From an uncultured Cohaesibacter sp. (GTDB lineage: Bacteria; Pseudomonadota; Alphaproteobacteria; Rhizobiales; Cohaesibacteraceae), in NCBI RefSeq assembly GCF_963682185.1, contig NZ_OY821667.1:3237501-3301500 (forward strand): a stretch of 64,000 nt of DNA, read 5' to 3'. The position numbers and the translations under genes were made by a program. The number at the start of each line of letters is the position of its first letter. Within the stretch, counting starts at the first letter, position 1. The notes under the pieces are model-generated. The model saw nothing but the letters and a program-made list of their open reading frames with translations, ran no database searches and had not been told where the DNA came from. Of this stretch, positions 27,798 to 36,177 are shown piece by piece.

Positions 27798-28262
27798 TCA
27801 GCTTTTGTTGATGGCCGAATCCGGGAAGAAGCTGAACTCCTCGACCAGAATGTCATGCACCAGTTTGGCTTGCATGCGCTGGTTGACGCTGTCCCTGATA
27901 TGGGTGGTCAGCTTGTCTATGTCATAGGCCTTGAGGTCGTCAAAATCGATGGATGTGTCATTGAAAATGGTGCGGAAGGCCTCATCGACAATGAAGGGGT
28001 TGGGCGGAATCGCCAGCTCCCTCAGGGTCGTGGAATCGATGGTGTAGACAAATTGCGCCACGATATAGCCCCGTACCTTGCCATCCGTGATCATGGGCAC
28101 GCTGATCGCACGCGTTTTTTCAAAATCCATGCCTTCCTGTAGCGGAATGCCGGACAGTTCGGTGAAACTCTTGTTGTTCATCCAGAGCCCGGAAGCATAG
28201 GCAGACAGGGTGGATACAGCACCGATCCAAATGGCGAGCAGGGCATAGCGCATAGCTTTCAA
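27798..28262 (-). CDS. Unknown single-pass membrane protein, FliL-like features
   Basis: A 154-residue protein with one N-terminal membrane helix or uncleaved signal (residues 5-24) and a periplasmic domain. I do not recognise the family for certain. The C-terminal pattern, a long helix (LTTHIRDSVNQRMQAKLVHD) followed by ILVEEFSFFP, and the central GYIVAQFVYTID resemble FliL's stomatin-like domain. Its place between flgN and flhA, with only 1 base between it and the flgN-like gene, says it is a flagellar gene. It could be a stator-associated protein, but that is inference. Confidence 0.5.
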   Translation of the reverse strand: MKAMRYALLAIWIGAVSTLSAYASGLWMNNKSFTELSGIPLQEGMDFEKTRAISVPMITDGKVRGYIVAQFVYTIDSTTLRELAIPPNPFIVDEAFRTIFNDTSIDFDDLKAYDIDKLTTHIRDSVNQRMQAKLVHDILVEEFSFFPDSAINKS

Positions 28263-28727
28263 TCACTCCACAGGTTGAGCACCATAGGTGCCATCGGATT
28301 CCGCTGCCAACATGGCTTTGGACAGGACTTCGGTGATTTCGCGTACCGCTTCCAGATGCCGTTGCAAGACTTTCTGGTTTTCATCCAGCAATGTGCGCAA
28401 GACCAGCAGCTCTGATGTGACCGCCGAGGAAAGCGCTTTGATATCCACCGGCTCAGTCAGACGGCTTAATTCGAGCAGAATGCGTGATTTCTCATCGCTA
28501 TGGGCGCGCAGGTCGATATTTTTCTCCTCGCGCAATGCCTTTGTTTCCTTTGACACGGCCCGGATGGCGCGTTGCACGCAGTCCAGAATGCGTTCCTCGC
28601 TCTCAGACAAGGATGTCAGTGGGACTTGGACACCGTCGGAGGCACCCTCGGGAACGATTGCCAGATCAACACTCTGACCAGTGTTTTTTTGTATGGATGT
28701 TTGCATGTCAGACTCTTTTTCATTCAT
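28263..28727 (-). CDS. flgN: FlgN-like export chaperone
   Basis: FlgN binds FlgK and FlgL before export. This roughly 154-residue soluble protein is almost wholly helical and charged, with the heptad-rich block SEERILDCVQRAIRAVSKET and a C-terminal LLDENQKVLQRHLEAVREIT. It directly follows flgJ, the usual place of flgN in rhizobia. The start is uncertain: ATG at 28727 is given, but ATG at 28706 has a better AAAGAG-type site. Longer upstream starts would run back into flgJ. Confidence 0.6.
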   Translation of the reverse strand: MNEKESDMQTSIQKNTGQSVDLAIVPEGASDGVQVPLTSLSESEERILDCVQRAIRAVSKETKALREEKNIDLRAHSDEKSRILLELSRLTEPVDIKALSSAVTSELLVLRTLLDENQKVLQRHLEAVREITEVLSKAMLAAESDGTYGAQPVE

Positions 28728-28740
28728 GAATAGGGGAAGA

Positions 28741-29205
28741 TCAGGCTTGCTCTGGCAAATTGAAATAGGATGCCAGATCAAGTTTATCGCTTTTGGCCAT
28801 TTGATTGCTGACCTGTTCAGACAGCATAGAGCGCCACATGTCGCCAGAAAGGCCTTCGCCATAAATGCCCTCTGTGTCGCGGGGCAACATGGTCTCCAGC
28901 ATTTCGTGCAGCATCAGCGCCACGAATTTCTCGCTGACTGGATCCTTTTCTTTTGCAATGCCCTTGCTATAGCGCGAGATGCCAGCATCAGAGAGCACTG
29001 CAGGTTTGGCAACGCTCGCATACTGCTTTTCAAAGCTGGCTGGCTCGGTGCCGCTCCCTAGATCGGGAACGGCACCGGTGGCACTGGCCACCTGCATCGC
29101 GGAGCGTGAGGCCGAGCCCAGGTGTTGTGCTGCCATCTGTCGCTCGACCGGATCTGCCGCGTTGACGACGTCCAGCACCAGATCTGAAGGGATTGAAATA
29201 GCCAT
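28741..29205 (-). CDS. flgJ: Rod-binding protein FlgJ (rod-cap domain only)
   Basis: FlgJ caps the rod during assembly. This 154-residue protein has only the rod-binding domain: SEKFVALMLHEMLETMLPRD, GIYGEGLSGDMWRSMLSEQV, then SNQMAKSDKLDLASY. The muramidase domain found in enterobacterial FlgJ is missing, as in most alphaproteobacteria. The SLT transglycosylase at 15609-16205 could supply that activity. It lies between fliI and the flgN-like gene. Confidence 0.88.
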   Translation of the reverse strand: MAISIPSDLVLDVVNAADPVERQMAAQHLGSASRSAMQVASATGAVPDLGSGTEPASFEKQYASVAKPAVLSDAGISRYSKGIAKEKDPVSEKFVALMLHEMLETMLPRDTEGIYGEGLSGDMWRSMLSEQVSNQMAKSDKLDLASYFNLPEQA

Positions 29206-29311
29206 CGATTATCCTCGGATCAGTCCGCATTGATTAAAGACAGGGTCAGTCTAGGCCGTCGGGCTTGCTTGAAGCTTGCCACTTCTTTGCAAGGCACCAG
29301 AATTAAACGCC

Positions 29312-30742
29312 CTATCCCTTCTTTTTCTCCTGCGCCATTAGTGCATCCGAAAGCGCACGGAACGGGTCTGTGCGGGTGTCTCCCAGCTCGAAGGGCGTCT
29401 GGCAAAGAATGTCATAGATACGCGGCACCAGCTCCATGGCGTGATCCAACTCGGGGTCGCTGCCCTTCGTATAGCCACCCAGCAGCCGCAGATCCCGGGT
29501 TTCTTCATAGCGGGCAATCATGCCCTTGAGCTTCATGATCAGCGAGGTTTCGTTGGGGGCCCATGCCTTGTTGGCCATGCGCGAGACCGAGGTCAACAGA
29601 TTGATCGCCGGATAGCGCCCCTGATCAGCGATGGACCGATCCAGAACGATATGCCCGTCCAGAATGCCGCGAATGGAATCAGAAACCGGATCATTGTGAT
29701 CATCGCCATCAACCAGAACCGCAAATACGCCGGTAATCGCGCCACATGGCTGGTCCTTGTCCTTGGGCGCAGGACCAGGGCCTGCGCGTTCCAGCAGGTG
29801 AGGCAGATCGGAAAAAACGCTCGGGGCAAAGCCGCGTGCCACTGCCGGTTCCCCTGACGCCATGGCAACATCGCGCGAAGCCAGAGCAAAACGAGTGGCC
29901 GAATCCATGATCATCAGGACCGATTTGCCCTTGTCGCGGAAATATTCAGCCAGTGCCATTGCCGTTTTCGGAGCCTGACGACGCATCATGGCGCTTTCAT
30001 CACCGGTGGCGACCACCACGATGGAATGCTCCAGACTGTCGCCCAATGTTTCGGAGATGAATTCGCGTACTTCGCGTCCGCGTTCCCCGACTAGGGCAAC
30101 AATCACGATGTCAAATTCCAGCGCTCTGGCCAGCATGGCCAGCAGCGTGGATTTGCCAACGCCTGAGCCTGCAAAAACGCCGATGCGCTGCCCCACGCAC
30201 AGAGGCGTGAACAGGTCGATGGCGCGTACGCCGGTGCGCACGGGTTTGCTGATAAGTCCGCGTTCCATGGCGGAAGGCGGGTCGTTTTCCAGTAGTACGC
30301 TTTGTCGACCGGGCGCCAGCATGCCCTTGCCGTCGATCGGACGGCCAAGTGCATCAATAACACGCCCCTTCCAGCTGTCATCGGGACAGAACTGGATTGG
30401 TCCCATACGGTAAACGCGGGTACCGATGCCGACATCGAGATGACGGCTGAAGGGTTTGGCAAAGACCTTGCCCTGATCGATCCGGATGACCTCGGCGCGT
30501 GCTGGCCCGCGCCCAAAAGGGCGCAACACATCCAGTTCGACGCAATCTCCGATATGGGCATGCTTTTCCAGCCCGCTGATTCCATAATAGCCCGGTGTGA
30601 TTTGTGTCACTGAGCCGCATATTCTGAGAGTCTGATGCTCTTCCTGCAAGAGCCGGACAACGCCTTGAAGACGATCCAGTTTATTGGCCTGGTCTCGGCG
30701 CTGAGCTGTTGCTTTTTTTCCTTGCGACATAGTCGTTGACAC
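29312..30742 (-). CDS. fliI: Flagellum-specific export ATPase FliI
   Basis: FliI is the hexameric ATPase that promotes export of flagellar substrates. The 476-residue protein has the Walker A loop AGSGVGKST (about residues 191-199). A GERGREVREFISETLGDS block and the Walker B region SVLMIMDSATRFALASRDVA follow. Other family features are QGRYPAINLLTSVSRMANKA and the C-terminal TPFELGDTRTDPFRALSDAL. Length is normal. It follows the unknown gene at 30747 by 4 bases. The FliH-like candidate is in a different operon. Confidence 0.96.
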   Translation of the reverse strand: MSTTMSQGKKATAQRRDQANKLDRLQGVVRLLQEEHQTLRICGSVTQITPGYYGISGLEKHAHIGDCVELDVLRPFGRGPARAEVIRIDQGKVFAKPFSRHLDVGIGTRVYRMGPIQFCPDDSWKGRVIDALGRPIDGKGMLAPGRQSVLLENDPPSAMERGLISKPVRTGVRAIDLFTPLCVGQRIGVFAGSGVGKSTLLAMLARALEFDIVIVALVGERGREVREFISETLGDSLEHSIVVVATGDESAMMRRQAPKTAMALAEYFRDKGKSVLMIMDSATRFALASRDVAMASGEPAVARGFAPSVFSDLPHLLERAGPGPAPKDKDQPCGAITGVFAVLVDGDDHNDPVSDSIRGILDGHIVLDRSIADQGRYPAINLLTSVSRMANKAWAPNETSLIMKLKGMIARYEETRDLRLLGGYTKGSDPELDHAMELVPRIYDILCQTPFELGDTRTDPFRALSDALMAQEKKKG

Positions 30743-30746
30743 CTTG

Positions 30747-31373
30747 TCAGTCCTGTTCGGACGTCATCTGCAGATAACGTGTTTGCATTTGAGCAAGCGT
30801 ATCCAGGGGTATTTTGTTGGCAGGATGCGCTGCCAGCCCTGTAATCTGGGGCAAAATTGTCTGGCCTGATTGCGCGGCGCTTTCTCCGGTCGCGCTGCTC
30901 TGGTCAACCATTTCGCTGTCTCCGACCAGATCGATCGGCCCGGCGGGATCAAGATCCAGATTGGCAAGATAGCGACTAAGATCCAGCGGCCCATCCGTTT
31001 GCTGCCCTGAGGCATGCTGCATTGGCACATCCTGCGCGGAGGCAAGTTGCGTCTGCGTGCTCAAAGCATGAGATGGTGGTCTGGTAAGCGCATCTGAAAG
31101 CTGCGTGTTTCCTTGTCCCATCTCGGAAGGCGTGCTTTCAAACGAAGAAAAGAGCGAAGAGATGACCGAGAAAAACTCCCCCACAAGAGGAATGGATTCA
31201 AGCGAGAAACCTTCGTGAACCAGCCCCGCAGTCTCAGGCTGGCCAATGCCATCCGAGATGCTTGAAGAGGAAATGGAAAAAACGGCACTTTGACGCTGAT
31301 GCAAAGCCCTGCTTGACAGATCGTTCGGCCTGATGGCGTCGAGCGCTGCGCTTGAAAGATCCGGTGTGGTCAT
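30747..31373 (-). CDS. Unknown Ser/Asp-rich flagellar-operon protein
   Basis: A 208-residue protein I do not recognise. It is rich in Ser, Gln, Asp and Pro, has no signal peptide or membrane helix, and looks largely disordered. The only ordered-looking part is a short C-terminal helix (LDTLAQMQTRYLQMTSEQD). It overlaps flgF by 4 bases and precedes fliI by 4, so it is co-translated with flagellar genes. An export substrate or export-regulatory factor is plausible but not shown. Confidence 0.55.
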   Translation of the reverse strand: MTTPDLSSAALDAIRPNDLSSRALHQRQSAVFSISSSSISDGIGQPETAGLVHEGFSLESIPLVGEFFSVISSLFSSFESTPSEMGQGNTQLSDALTRPPSHALSTQTQLASAQDVPMQHASGQQTDGPLDLSRYLANLDLDPAGPIDLVGDSEMVDQSSATGESAAQSGQTILPQITGLAAHPANKIPLDTLAQMQTRYLQMTSEQD

Positions 31374-32095
31374 GAGGTTTCCCCAAGATCACGCACGGCC
31401 TGCCGCTGGGCATCTTCCGCGGTTTCCATTACCTTCTCGGCACTTTCAAAGGCGCGGCTGATCATGATCAGTTTCGTCATTTCCGTCATTGGATTGACGT
31501 TTGATCCCTCGACATAGCCCTGCATGACCCGTGCCTTGGATGAATCCTGAAGCGGGAAGGCGACCCCTTCGGGCACAACAGCCGATCCGCCGTAGCGTTT
31601 GAGCGTATCCTCCTCATTGATCTCATAGAGGCCGATGCTGTCGATGGTCTGCCCATTCTGGGCAATCTCACCATCGGCCTGCACCACGATGCGCCCACCT
31701 TGTGGGTCGATCTGGATGGTAGAGCCGCTGGACGAAAGCACAGACTCTCCATTGACGGTCGTGAGGCGTCCCGACGAATCCATTTGCAGGCGACCATCCC
31801 GGGTGTAGGCGACCTCGGTGCCGCGCTGGAAGGAAAACCATGCGTCTCCGTCGATCGCTAGATCCAGAGGATTACCCGTCTGGGAGATCGCTCCCTTGGC
31901 GCGCGAAATATGGGTGTTGCCCATGGAAACGAAGCTGACCGACTCGCTGCCCGAATTGGCCAGAACCTCTGAGAAATTGATCGACTCGCCCCGATAGCCC
32001 GCCGTGTTGATATTGGCGACATTGCGTGCCACAGATTCCATTCTGTTGCTGAGCGCAATCTGGGAGGAGAGAGAAACATAGTTGGATGTTGGCAT
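31370..32095 (-). CDS. flgF: Flagellar rod protein FlgF
   Basis: FlgF is a proximal rod protein. The 241-residue sequence has the N-terminal motif LSSQIALSNRMESVARNVAN then INTAGYRGESINFSEVLA. It also has LDLAIDGDAWFSFQRG, EVAYTRDGRLQMDSSGRL and the C-terminal YVEGSNVNPMTEMTKLIMIS. Its start overlaps the stop of the DUF1217 gene by one base. The flgF-fliI arrangement is standard in rhizobia. Confidence 0.93.
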   Translation of the reverse strand: MPTSNYVSLSSQIALSNRMESVARNVANINTAGYRGESINFSEVLANSGSESVSFVSMGNTHISRAKGAISQTGNPLDLAIDGDAWFSFQRGTEVAYTRDGRLQMDSSGRLTTVNGESVLSSSGSTIQIDPQGGRIVVQADGEIAQNGQTIDSIGLYEINEEDTLKRYGGSAVVPEGVAFPLQDSSKARVMQGYVEGSNVNPMTEMTKLIMISRAFESAEKVMETAEDAQRQAVRDLGETS

Positions 32096-32880
32096 CAGAT
32101 GCCTCCCAGCTGAAGGCCCTGAAGGGACATGAGAAGGTCCTCGTCCAGATCGACAATCGTGTTACTGCTCGAAATCAGAATATTCGGCACTTCCGTGGAG
32201 GTGGTGTCGTTGTTCAGATCGTAGAGAATGGAGAAACGCTGCACGAGTTCATCGACATATTCAGGATCGGACAGCTGATCAATATCGATCCGGTCAGCGA
32301 TTGTCTCCGAGAGCCAGTCGATGTCTGCACCAGCTGCTTCTTCCGGAATCCCGGCAATCGTGCGTGCGACTTCCGCCAGAGCTTCGTCTCCGAGCAACTC
32401 CATGGGAGAGGTGATGTCTGCGGCTTTCTTCTGGAAGTAGAGAGCCAGCTGTACACCGACATTTTCCTCCCCTTCCTGGGTTTCAAGGGTCTGTTCGAGA
32501 TATTTGTCAACGACCCCTTGTTGTGTTTTTTCAAAGGATGTGGTCGCTTCACCATAGCTTGCAAAATCGAAGACCGTTGCAAATTCCTGGAACCGCAGGT
32601 CTGTTAGCTGATTGGCAAAAGACTCGCTGTCGCTGACGCCTTCTTCCAGCACCTTGCGCATGTAGGCCTTGGCGTAGATCATGTCGTCCAGCCCGAAAGC
32701 CGTCATGGCGTAGCTAAAGACTTCATAATCGTCAAGAAAGTCATCGATGGTTTTGATATCGCGGATTTTCTCGAGATAATTTTCAGTTTCCCTGCTGACC
32801 TGGCCATCCTTACTGAGCGTCTCGATGGTTTTTTCGTAATCGCGGTTGAGCATGGATACGCGCATATATGTATCAGTCAT
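32095..32880 (-). CDS. DUF1217-family flagellar protein
   Basis: A 261-residue protein matching, as far as I can judge, the DUF1217 family found in alphaproteobacterial flagellar operons next to flgF. It is acidic and mostly helical, with SYAMTAFGLDDMIYAKAYMR, LTDLRFQEFATVFDFASYGE and a C-terminal LSDPEYVDELVQRFSILYDL. No signal peptide is seen. It heads the operon running to fliR. Its biochemical role is not established to my knowledge. Confidence 0.75.
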   Translation of the reverse strand: MTDTYMRVSMLNRDYEKTIETLSKDGQVSRETENYLEKIRDIKTIDDFLDDYEVFSYAMTAFGLDDMIYAKAYMRKVLEEGVSDSESFANQLTDLRFQEFATVFDFASYGEATTSFEKTQQGVVDKYLEQTLETQEGEENVGVQLALYFQKKAADITSPMELLGDEALAEVARTIAGIPEEAAGADIDWLSETIADRIDIDQLSDPEYVDELVQRFSILYDLNNDTTSTEVPNILISSSNTIVDLDEDLLMSLQGLQLGGI

Positions 32881-33219
32881 GACATAACTCCGTTTCAGAT
32901 AAGCGGATCATGATGCCCTCAACTTGCCCCAAGCTGACGTCGCCATTCTTTTTATCGGTAAACGGATGCCTGTCTGGCTGCGCGAGCCCAAATGGACTCA
33001 GATGGATACATATAGTGCCCGATCGGCCAAGAAGGGCTGATTGGGTATCTATCTTGTGCCAATCCATGGCGCTGTTTTTGCGGATAACAGGTTGGAAACA
33101 GGGTCAAAAAATCTGCCAAATCGGATTGGCAACGCCCTTTCCTTACGTCTGGTCAGGTTCGCGCAAGACAGAAAATCTAGGTTGGTCCCAACGAAAAGTC
33201 TAAATCGGGAGAGCCGATC
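32881..33219. promoter_or_regulatory. Divergent promoter region between the flgF and motA operons
   Basis: This 339-base gap separates two divergent flagellar operons and must hold promoters for both. I see no recognisable gene and no clear palindromic operator. It is a natural place to look for FtcR binding. Confidence 0.5.
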
Positions 33220-34131
33220 TTGAGTGTATTTTTAGGATTAGCCATAGCTTTGGCATCTTTGCTTGGTGGCTTCGCCGCAATGGGCGGGCATGTGGCTGTA
33301 TTGTTGCAGCCCTGGGAATTTCTAATCGTATTCGGCATTGCGTTCGGAACATTCGTCGTCGCCAACCCGCTTAAGGTGGTGATCGATACCGGGCGGAGCA
33401 TTCTGGAGGCGATAACCAACTCCACGCCGAAGAGGAAGGAATATCTCGATGTTCTGGGCCTTCTTTATACGATCATGCGTGAGTTTCGCGCCAAGGGCCG
33501 CAACGAGGTTGAACCGCATATCGAAAACCCCGAAGACTCCGTCATTTTCCAGCAATATAAGTCGGTCGCCAACAATCCGGCGCTGCGCGACTTCATTTGC
33601 GACTATTTCAGAATTCTGATCGTATCCAACGCCAGACCTCATGAAATCGAAAGCTTGATGGATGAGGAACTGATGACCCGCATGCGCGATCAGATGAAGC
33701 CCTATCTTGCGCTTTCTCTGCAGGCCGAGAGCCTTCCCGCCATCGGTATCGTCGCCGCCGTGCTTGGTGTCGTCAAAGCCATGGGGGCCATTGATCAGAG
33801 CCCTGCCATTCTGGGCGGACTGATTGGCGCCGCATTGGTGGGCACGTTTGCCGGTATCTTCAGCTCTTACGCAATCGTCGGCCCAATGGCCAACAAGGTG
33901 AAATCGGTGCGTGAGAAAAAGGGTCGTCTTTATGTGATCGTCAAACAGACCCTTCTGGCCTTCATGAACGGAGCAGCCCCCCAGATCGCTCTGGAACATG
34001 GCCGCAAGACCATTTCCGAGATCGACCGCCCGACCATTGATGAAGTGGAAAGCCAGACCATGAATGTCGGCCCAGTGGGCGGAGCAGCTGAAGGCACGGT
34101 GCACGAGATGCCCCAGAAGGGAGCGGCCTAA
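33220..34131 (+). CDS. motA: Flagellar stator protein MotA
   Basis: MotA is the membrane part of the proton-driven stator. The 303-residue protein has four membrane segments and a cytoplasmic loop with FRAKGRNEVEPHIENPEDS. The helix 3-4 region reads LPAIGIVAAVLGVVKAMGAI, then LGGLIGAALVGTFAGIFSSY. The start is a TTG at 33220 with a GGGAGAG site about 6 bases upstream; no better ATG exists before the conserved first helix. It begins the motA-fliM-DUF6468-fliN-fliG-flhB operon, with fliM 3 bases downstream. Confidence 0.96.
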   Translation: MSVFLGLAIALASLLGGFAAMGGHVAVLLQPWEFLIVFGIAFGTFVVANPLKVVIDTGRSILEAITNSTPKRKEYLDVLGLLYTIMREFRAKGRNEVEPHIENPEDSVIFQQYKSVANNPALRDFICDYFRILIVSNARPHEIESLMDEELMTRMRDQMKPYLALSLQAESLPAIGIVAAVLGVVKAMGAIDQSPAILGGLIGAALVGTFAGIFSSYAIVGPMANKVKSVREKKGRLYVIVKQTLLAFMNGAAPQIALEHGRKTISEIDRPTIDEVESQTMNVGPVGGAAEGTVHEMPQKGAA

Positions 34132-34134
34132 CCA

Positions 34135-35064
34135 ATGGCACAGGCACATAACCTCTCACCAATTACGGATCGACTGCTGGATGCAGCAGGAAACTCCATT
34201 GAACGTCTGCCGATGCTCCCGATCATCTTTGATCGAATGGCCCGGGTATTTGCAGACACAATGCGTCAGCGGGCGGCGTCTCCGGTTTTTGTCTCCGTGA
34301 GCTATATCGGCAATGATCGGATCGGAGATATTCTGGACGAAAATGAGGCCAATGCACTGGCCGCCGTCGTCTATACCCCGGAATGGGACACTCGCCTGCT
34401 GATCGGCTTTGACCGCGACTTCATCTTCTCGATGATGGAAGTGCTGTTCGGAGCTGATGGGACCGAACCCCCCATTGATGACGAACGCCCCTTCTCGAAT
34501 ATCGAAACGCGGGTGGCGCGCTCTCTGTTCATGGATTCCATCAAGGCGCTCGAAGATGCCTTGAAGTCGGTCGCCGACATCACCCTGAAGTTCGAACGCA
34601 TCGAAACGCGGATGGATTTTGCCGTTATTGGTCGTCGCAACAATTCAGCCGTCGTCGGTCGTCTGCTTCTGCAGGCCATCGGGCGGGGAGGGGAGATGTT
34701 TGTTGTCGTGCCCCATTCCGCACTCACCCCTCTGAGGCAGAATCTGGCTCAGGTCGTCAGTGGCGAGGGTAACAACCGCGACAAGGAATGGACGCAGCAG
34801 TTCCAGGCGGAAATCCAGCGGACCCATGTCGAGCTGAATGCCGTGCTCGAAGAGCAGCAGATGAGCCTCGACAAGCTCGCCGATCTCAAGGTTGGCGACA
34901 TCATCCAGCTTCAGGCAACGCCACGCTCCAAAGTCACATTGCAGAGCAACAACCAGCCACTCTTCACCTGCTCCATGGGTCAGTCGGATGGATCCTACTG
35001 CCTGCAGGTCGAAGATCAGATCCACCAGAAAGAGGACATTCTAGATGATATCTTATCTCGCTGA
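34135..35064 (+). CDS. fliM: Flagellar motor switch protein FliM
   Basis: FliM forms the C-ring middle and binds CheY-P. The 309-residue protein has the FliM core (LLIGFDRDFIFSMMEVLFGA, FSNIETRVARSLFMDSIKAL, ADITLKFERIETRMDFAVIG) and a C-terminal SpoA domain (LADLKVGDIIQLQATPRSKV ... FTCSMGQSDGSYCLQVED). The N-terminal CheY-binding segment is not obvious, as in rhizobial FliM. The 3' end overlaps the next gene by 20 bases. Confidence 0.94.
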   Translation: MAQAHNLSPITDRLLDAAGNSIERLPMLPIIFDRMARVFADTMRQRAASPVFVSVSYIGNDRIGDILDENEANALAAVVYTPEWDTRLLIGFDRDFIFSMMEVLFGADGTEPPIDDERPFSNIETRVARSLFMDSIKALEDALKSVADITLKFERIETRMDFAVIGRRNNSAVVGRLLLQAIGRGGEMFVVVPHSALTPLRQNLAQVVSGEGNNRDKEWTQQFQAEIQRTHVELNAVLEEQQMSLDKLADLKVGDIIQLQATPRSKVTLQSNNQPLFTCSMGQSDGSYCLQVEDQIHQKEDILDDILSR

Positions 35065-35566
35065 CGGCATTTTGATGATTGCCCTTATCATTACCTCTGT
35101 CTGGGTGATGAAAATGAATTCCCGGCTGCAGAAGCTGCGTGACAATCATTACGAGTTTCGCCGCGTCATGGAACAGACCAATCTGGCGCTGGAAGGGATC
35201 GAAGTCTCTATCGACGAAATCAATGTACGCGGCCAGCAGGTACTCAACGCGCTGGGTAAACGCATAGATGAAGCACGAGACATCGTGACCGATATCGACA
35301 AGATGACCCGGGAAGTACGCGGCCAGCAAAAGGAATTGCGTCTCGAAATGGTCGCCTTCCAGGAGCAGATCGCCAGAGAATGCAACAATCAGATCAGCAT
35401 TCTCAAGAAGATCAGCGAAGCGGCCAATGAAGCTGCAAAAAGGGAGGAGCAGTCCAACCCTCTCCTGAATGGCGGCGAAGTGGCCGCCAAACCCGGACAT
35501 CCCCCATTCTACCGCATTGAAGATCAACTGCCCTCGATGTTGCGCAGGGTAAATCTGAAATCATGA
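35045..35566 (+). CDS. DUF6468-type membrane coiled-coil protein
   Basis: A 173-residue protein with one N-terminal membrane helix (about residues 5-23) followed by a long coiled coil (about 25-135) rich in Glu, Arg, Gln and Ile at heptad spacing. The C-terminus is Pro-rich and short. Proteins of this type, which I would place in DUF6468, are found between fliM and fliN in alphaproteobacteria. It overlaps fliM by 20 bases, so translation is coupled. A scaffold role near the C-ring is inference only. Confidence 0.7.
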   Translation: MISYLADGILMIALIITSVWVMKMNSRLQKLRDNHYEFRRVMEQTNLALEGIEVSIDEINVRGQQVLNALGKRIDEARDIVTDIDKMTREVRGQQKELRLEMVAFQEQIARECNNQISILKKISEAANEAAKREEQSNPLLNGGEVAAKPGHPPFYRIEDQLPSMLRRVNLKS

Positions 35567-35621
35567 CGCCTCTTGTAAACGTCAGAAATGAACCATTCGG
35601 AAAATAAAGAGGAACAGCCCC

Positions 35622-36053
35622 ATGAATCCTGATGATATTGAGTTCGCAAAAATCGAATTGGATGAACCGGTTACCCCACCGCAGGGAGCCAAGGAAAAAG
35701 AAGAAGCTGGCCCCACACTGGCCGACTTTTCCAAGGTAGCCGAAGGCGAAGCCACCCTCGGCGGTGTGATCGATACAGATCGGAACCTGGACAACATTCT
35801 GAGCATTCCTGTTGACATTCAGGTGGTACTGGGCTCGGCCTCAATGCTGGTTTCCAACCTGCTCAAGCTCGGGCGCGGGGCGGTCATTCCGCTGGATCAT
35901 CGTGTCGGTGAGCCGGTTGAAGTGGTTGTCAACGGACGGGTTGTTGCCCGCGGGGAAGTGGTCGTGGTTGAAGACGACAACTCGCGCTTTGGCGTCTCCC
36001 TTACCGAAATTGTCGGTTCGGCAAACGTTGCCAAACCAGAGGCCATCAACTAA
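35622..36053 (+). CDS. fliN: Flagellar motor switch protein FliN
   Basis: FliN forms the base of the C-ring. The 143-residue protein has an acidic, Pro/Lys-rich N-terminus and a C-terminal SpoA domain with ILSIPVDIQVVLGSASM, LLKLGRGAVIPLDHRVGEPV and EVVVNGRVVARGEVVVVEDD. This is typical length and content. It sits between the DUF6468 gene and fliG. Confidence 0.95.
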   Translation: MNPDDIEFAKIELDEPVTPPQGAKEKEEAGPTLADFSKVAEGEATLGGVIDTDRNLDNILSIPVDIQVVLGSASMLVSNLLKLGRGAVIPLDHRVGEPVEVVVNGRVVARGEVVVVEDDNSRFGVSLTEIVGSANVAKPEAIN

Positions 36054-36177
36054 GGCCTCTCTCCTCGTCCTTGCAGCCGGGGAGAGACCTACGCATGTTT
36101 CAAAGATGCTGCATTCGGGACGCAGTTTTGCTCCATGGATTGCACGAGAAGAGTAACAAATTCGATAGAGGTGTGTC

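Noticed and set aside
36061-36092. Inverted repeat CTCTCC/GGAGAG between fliN and fliG
   Set aside because: Short stem with no T-run; could be chance.
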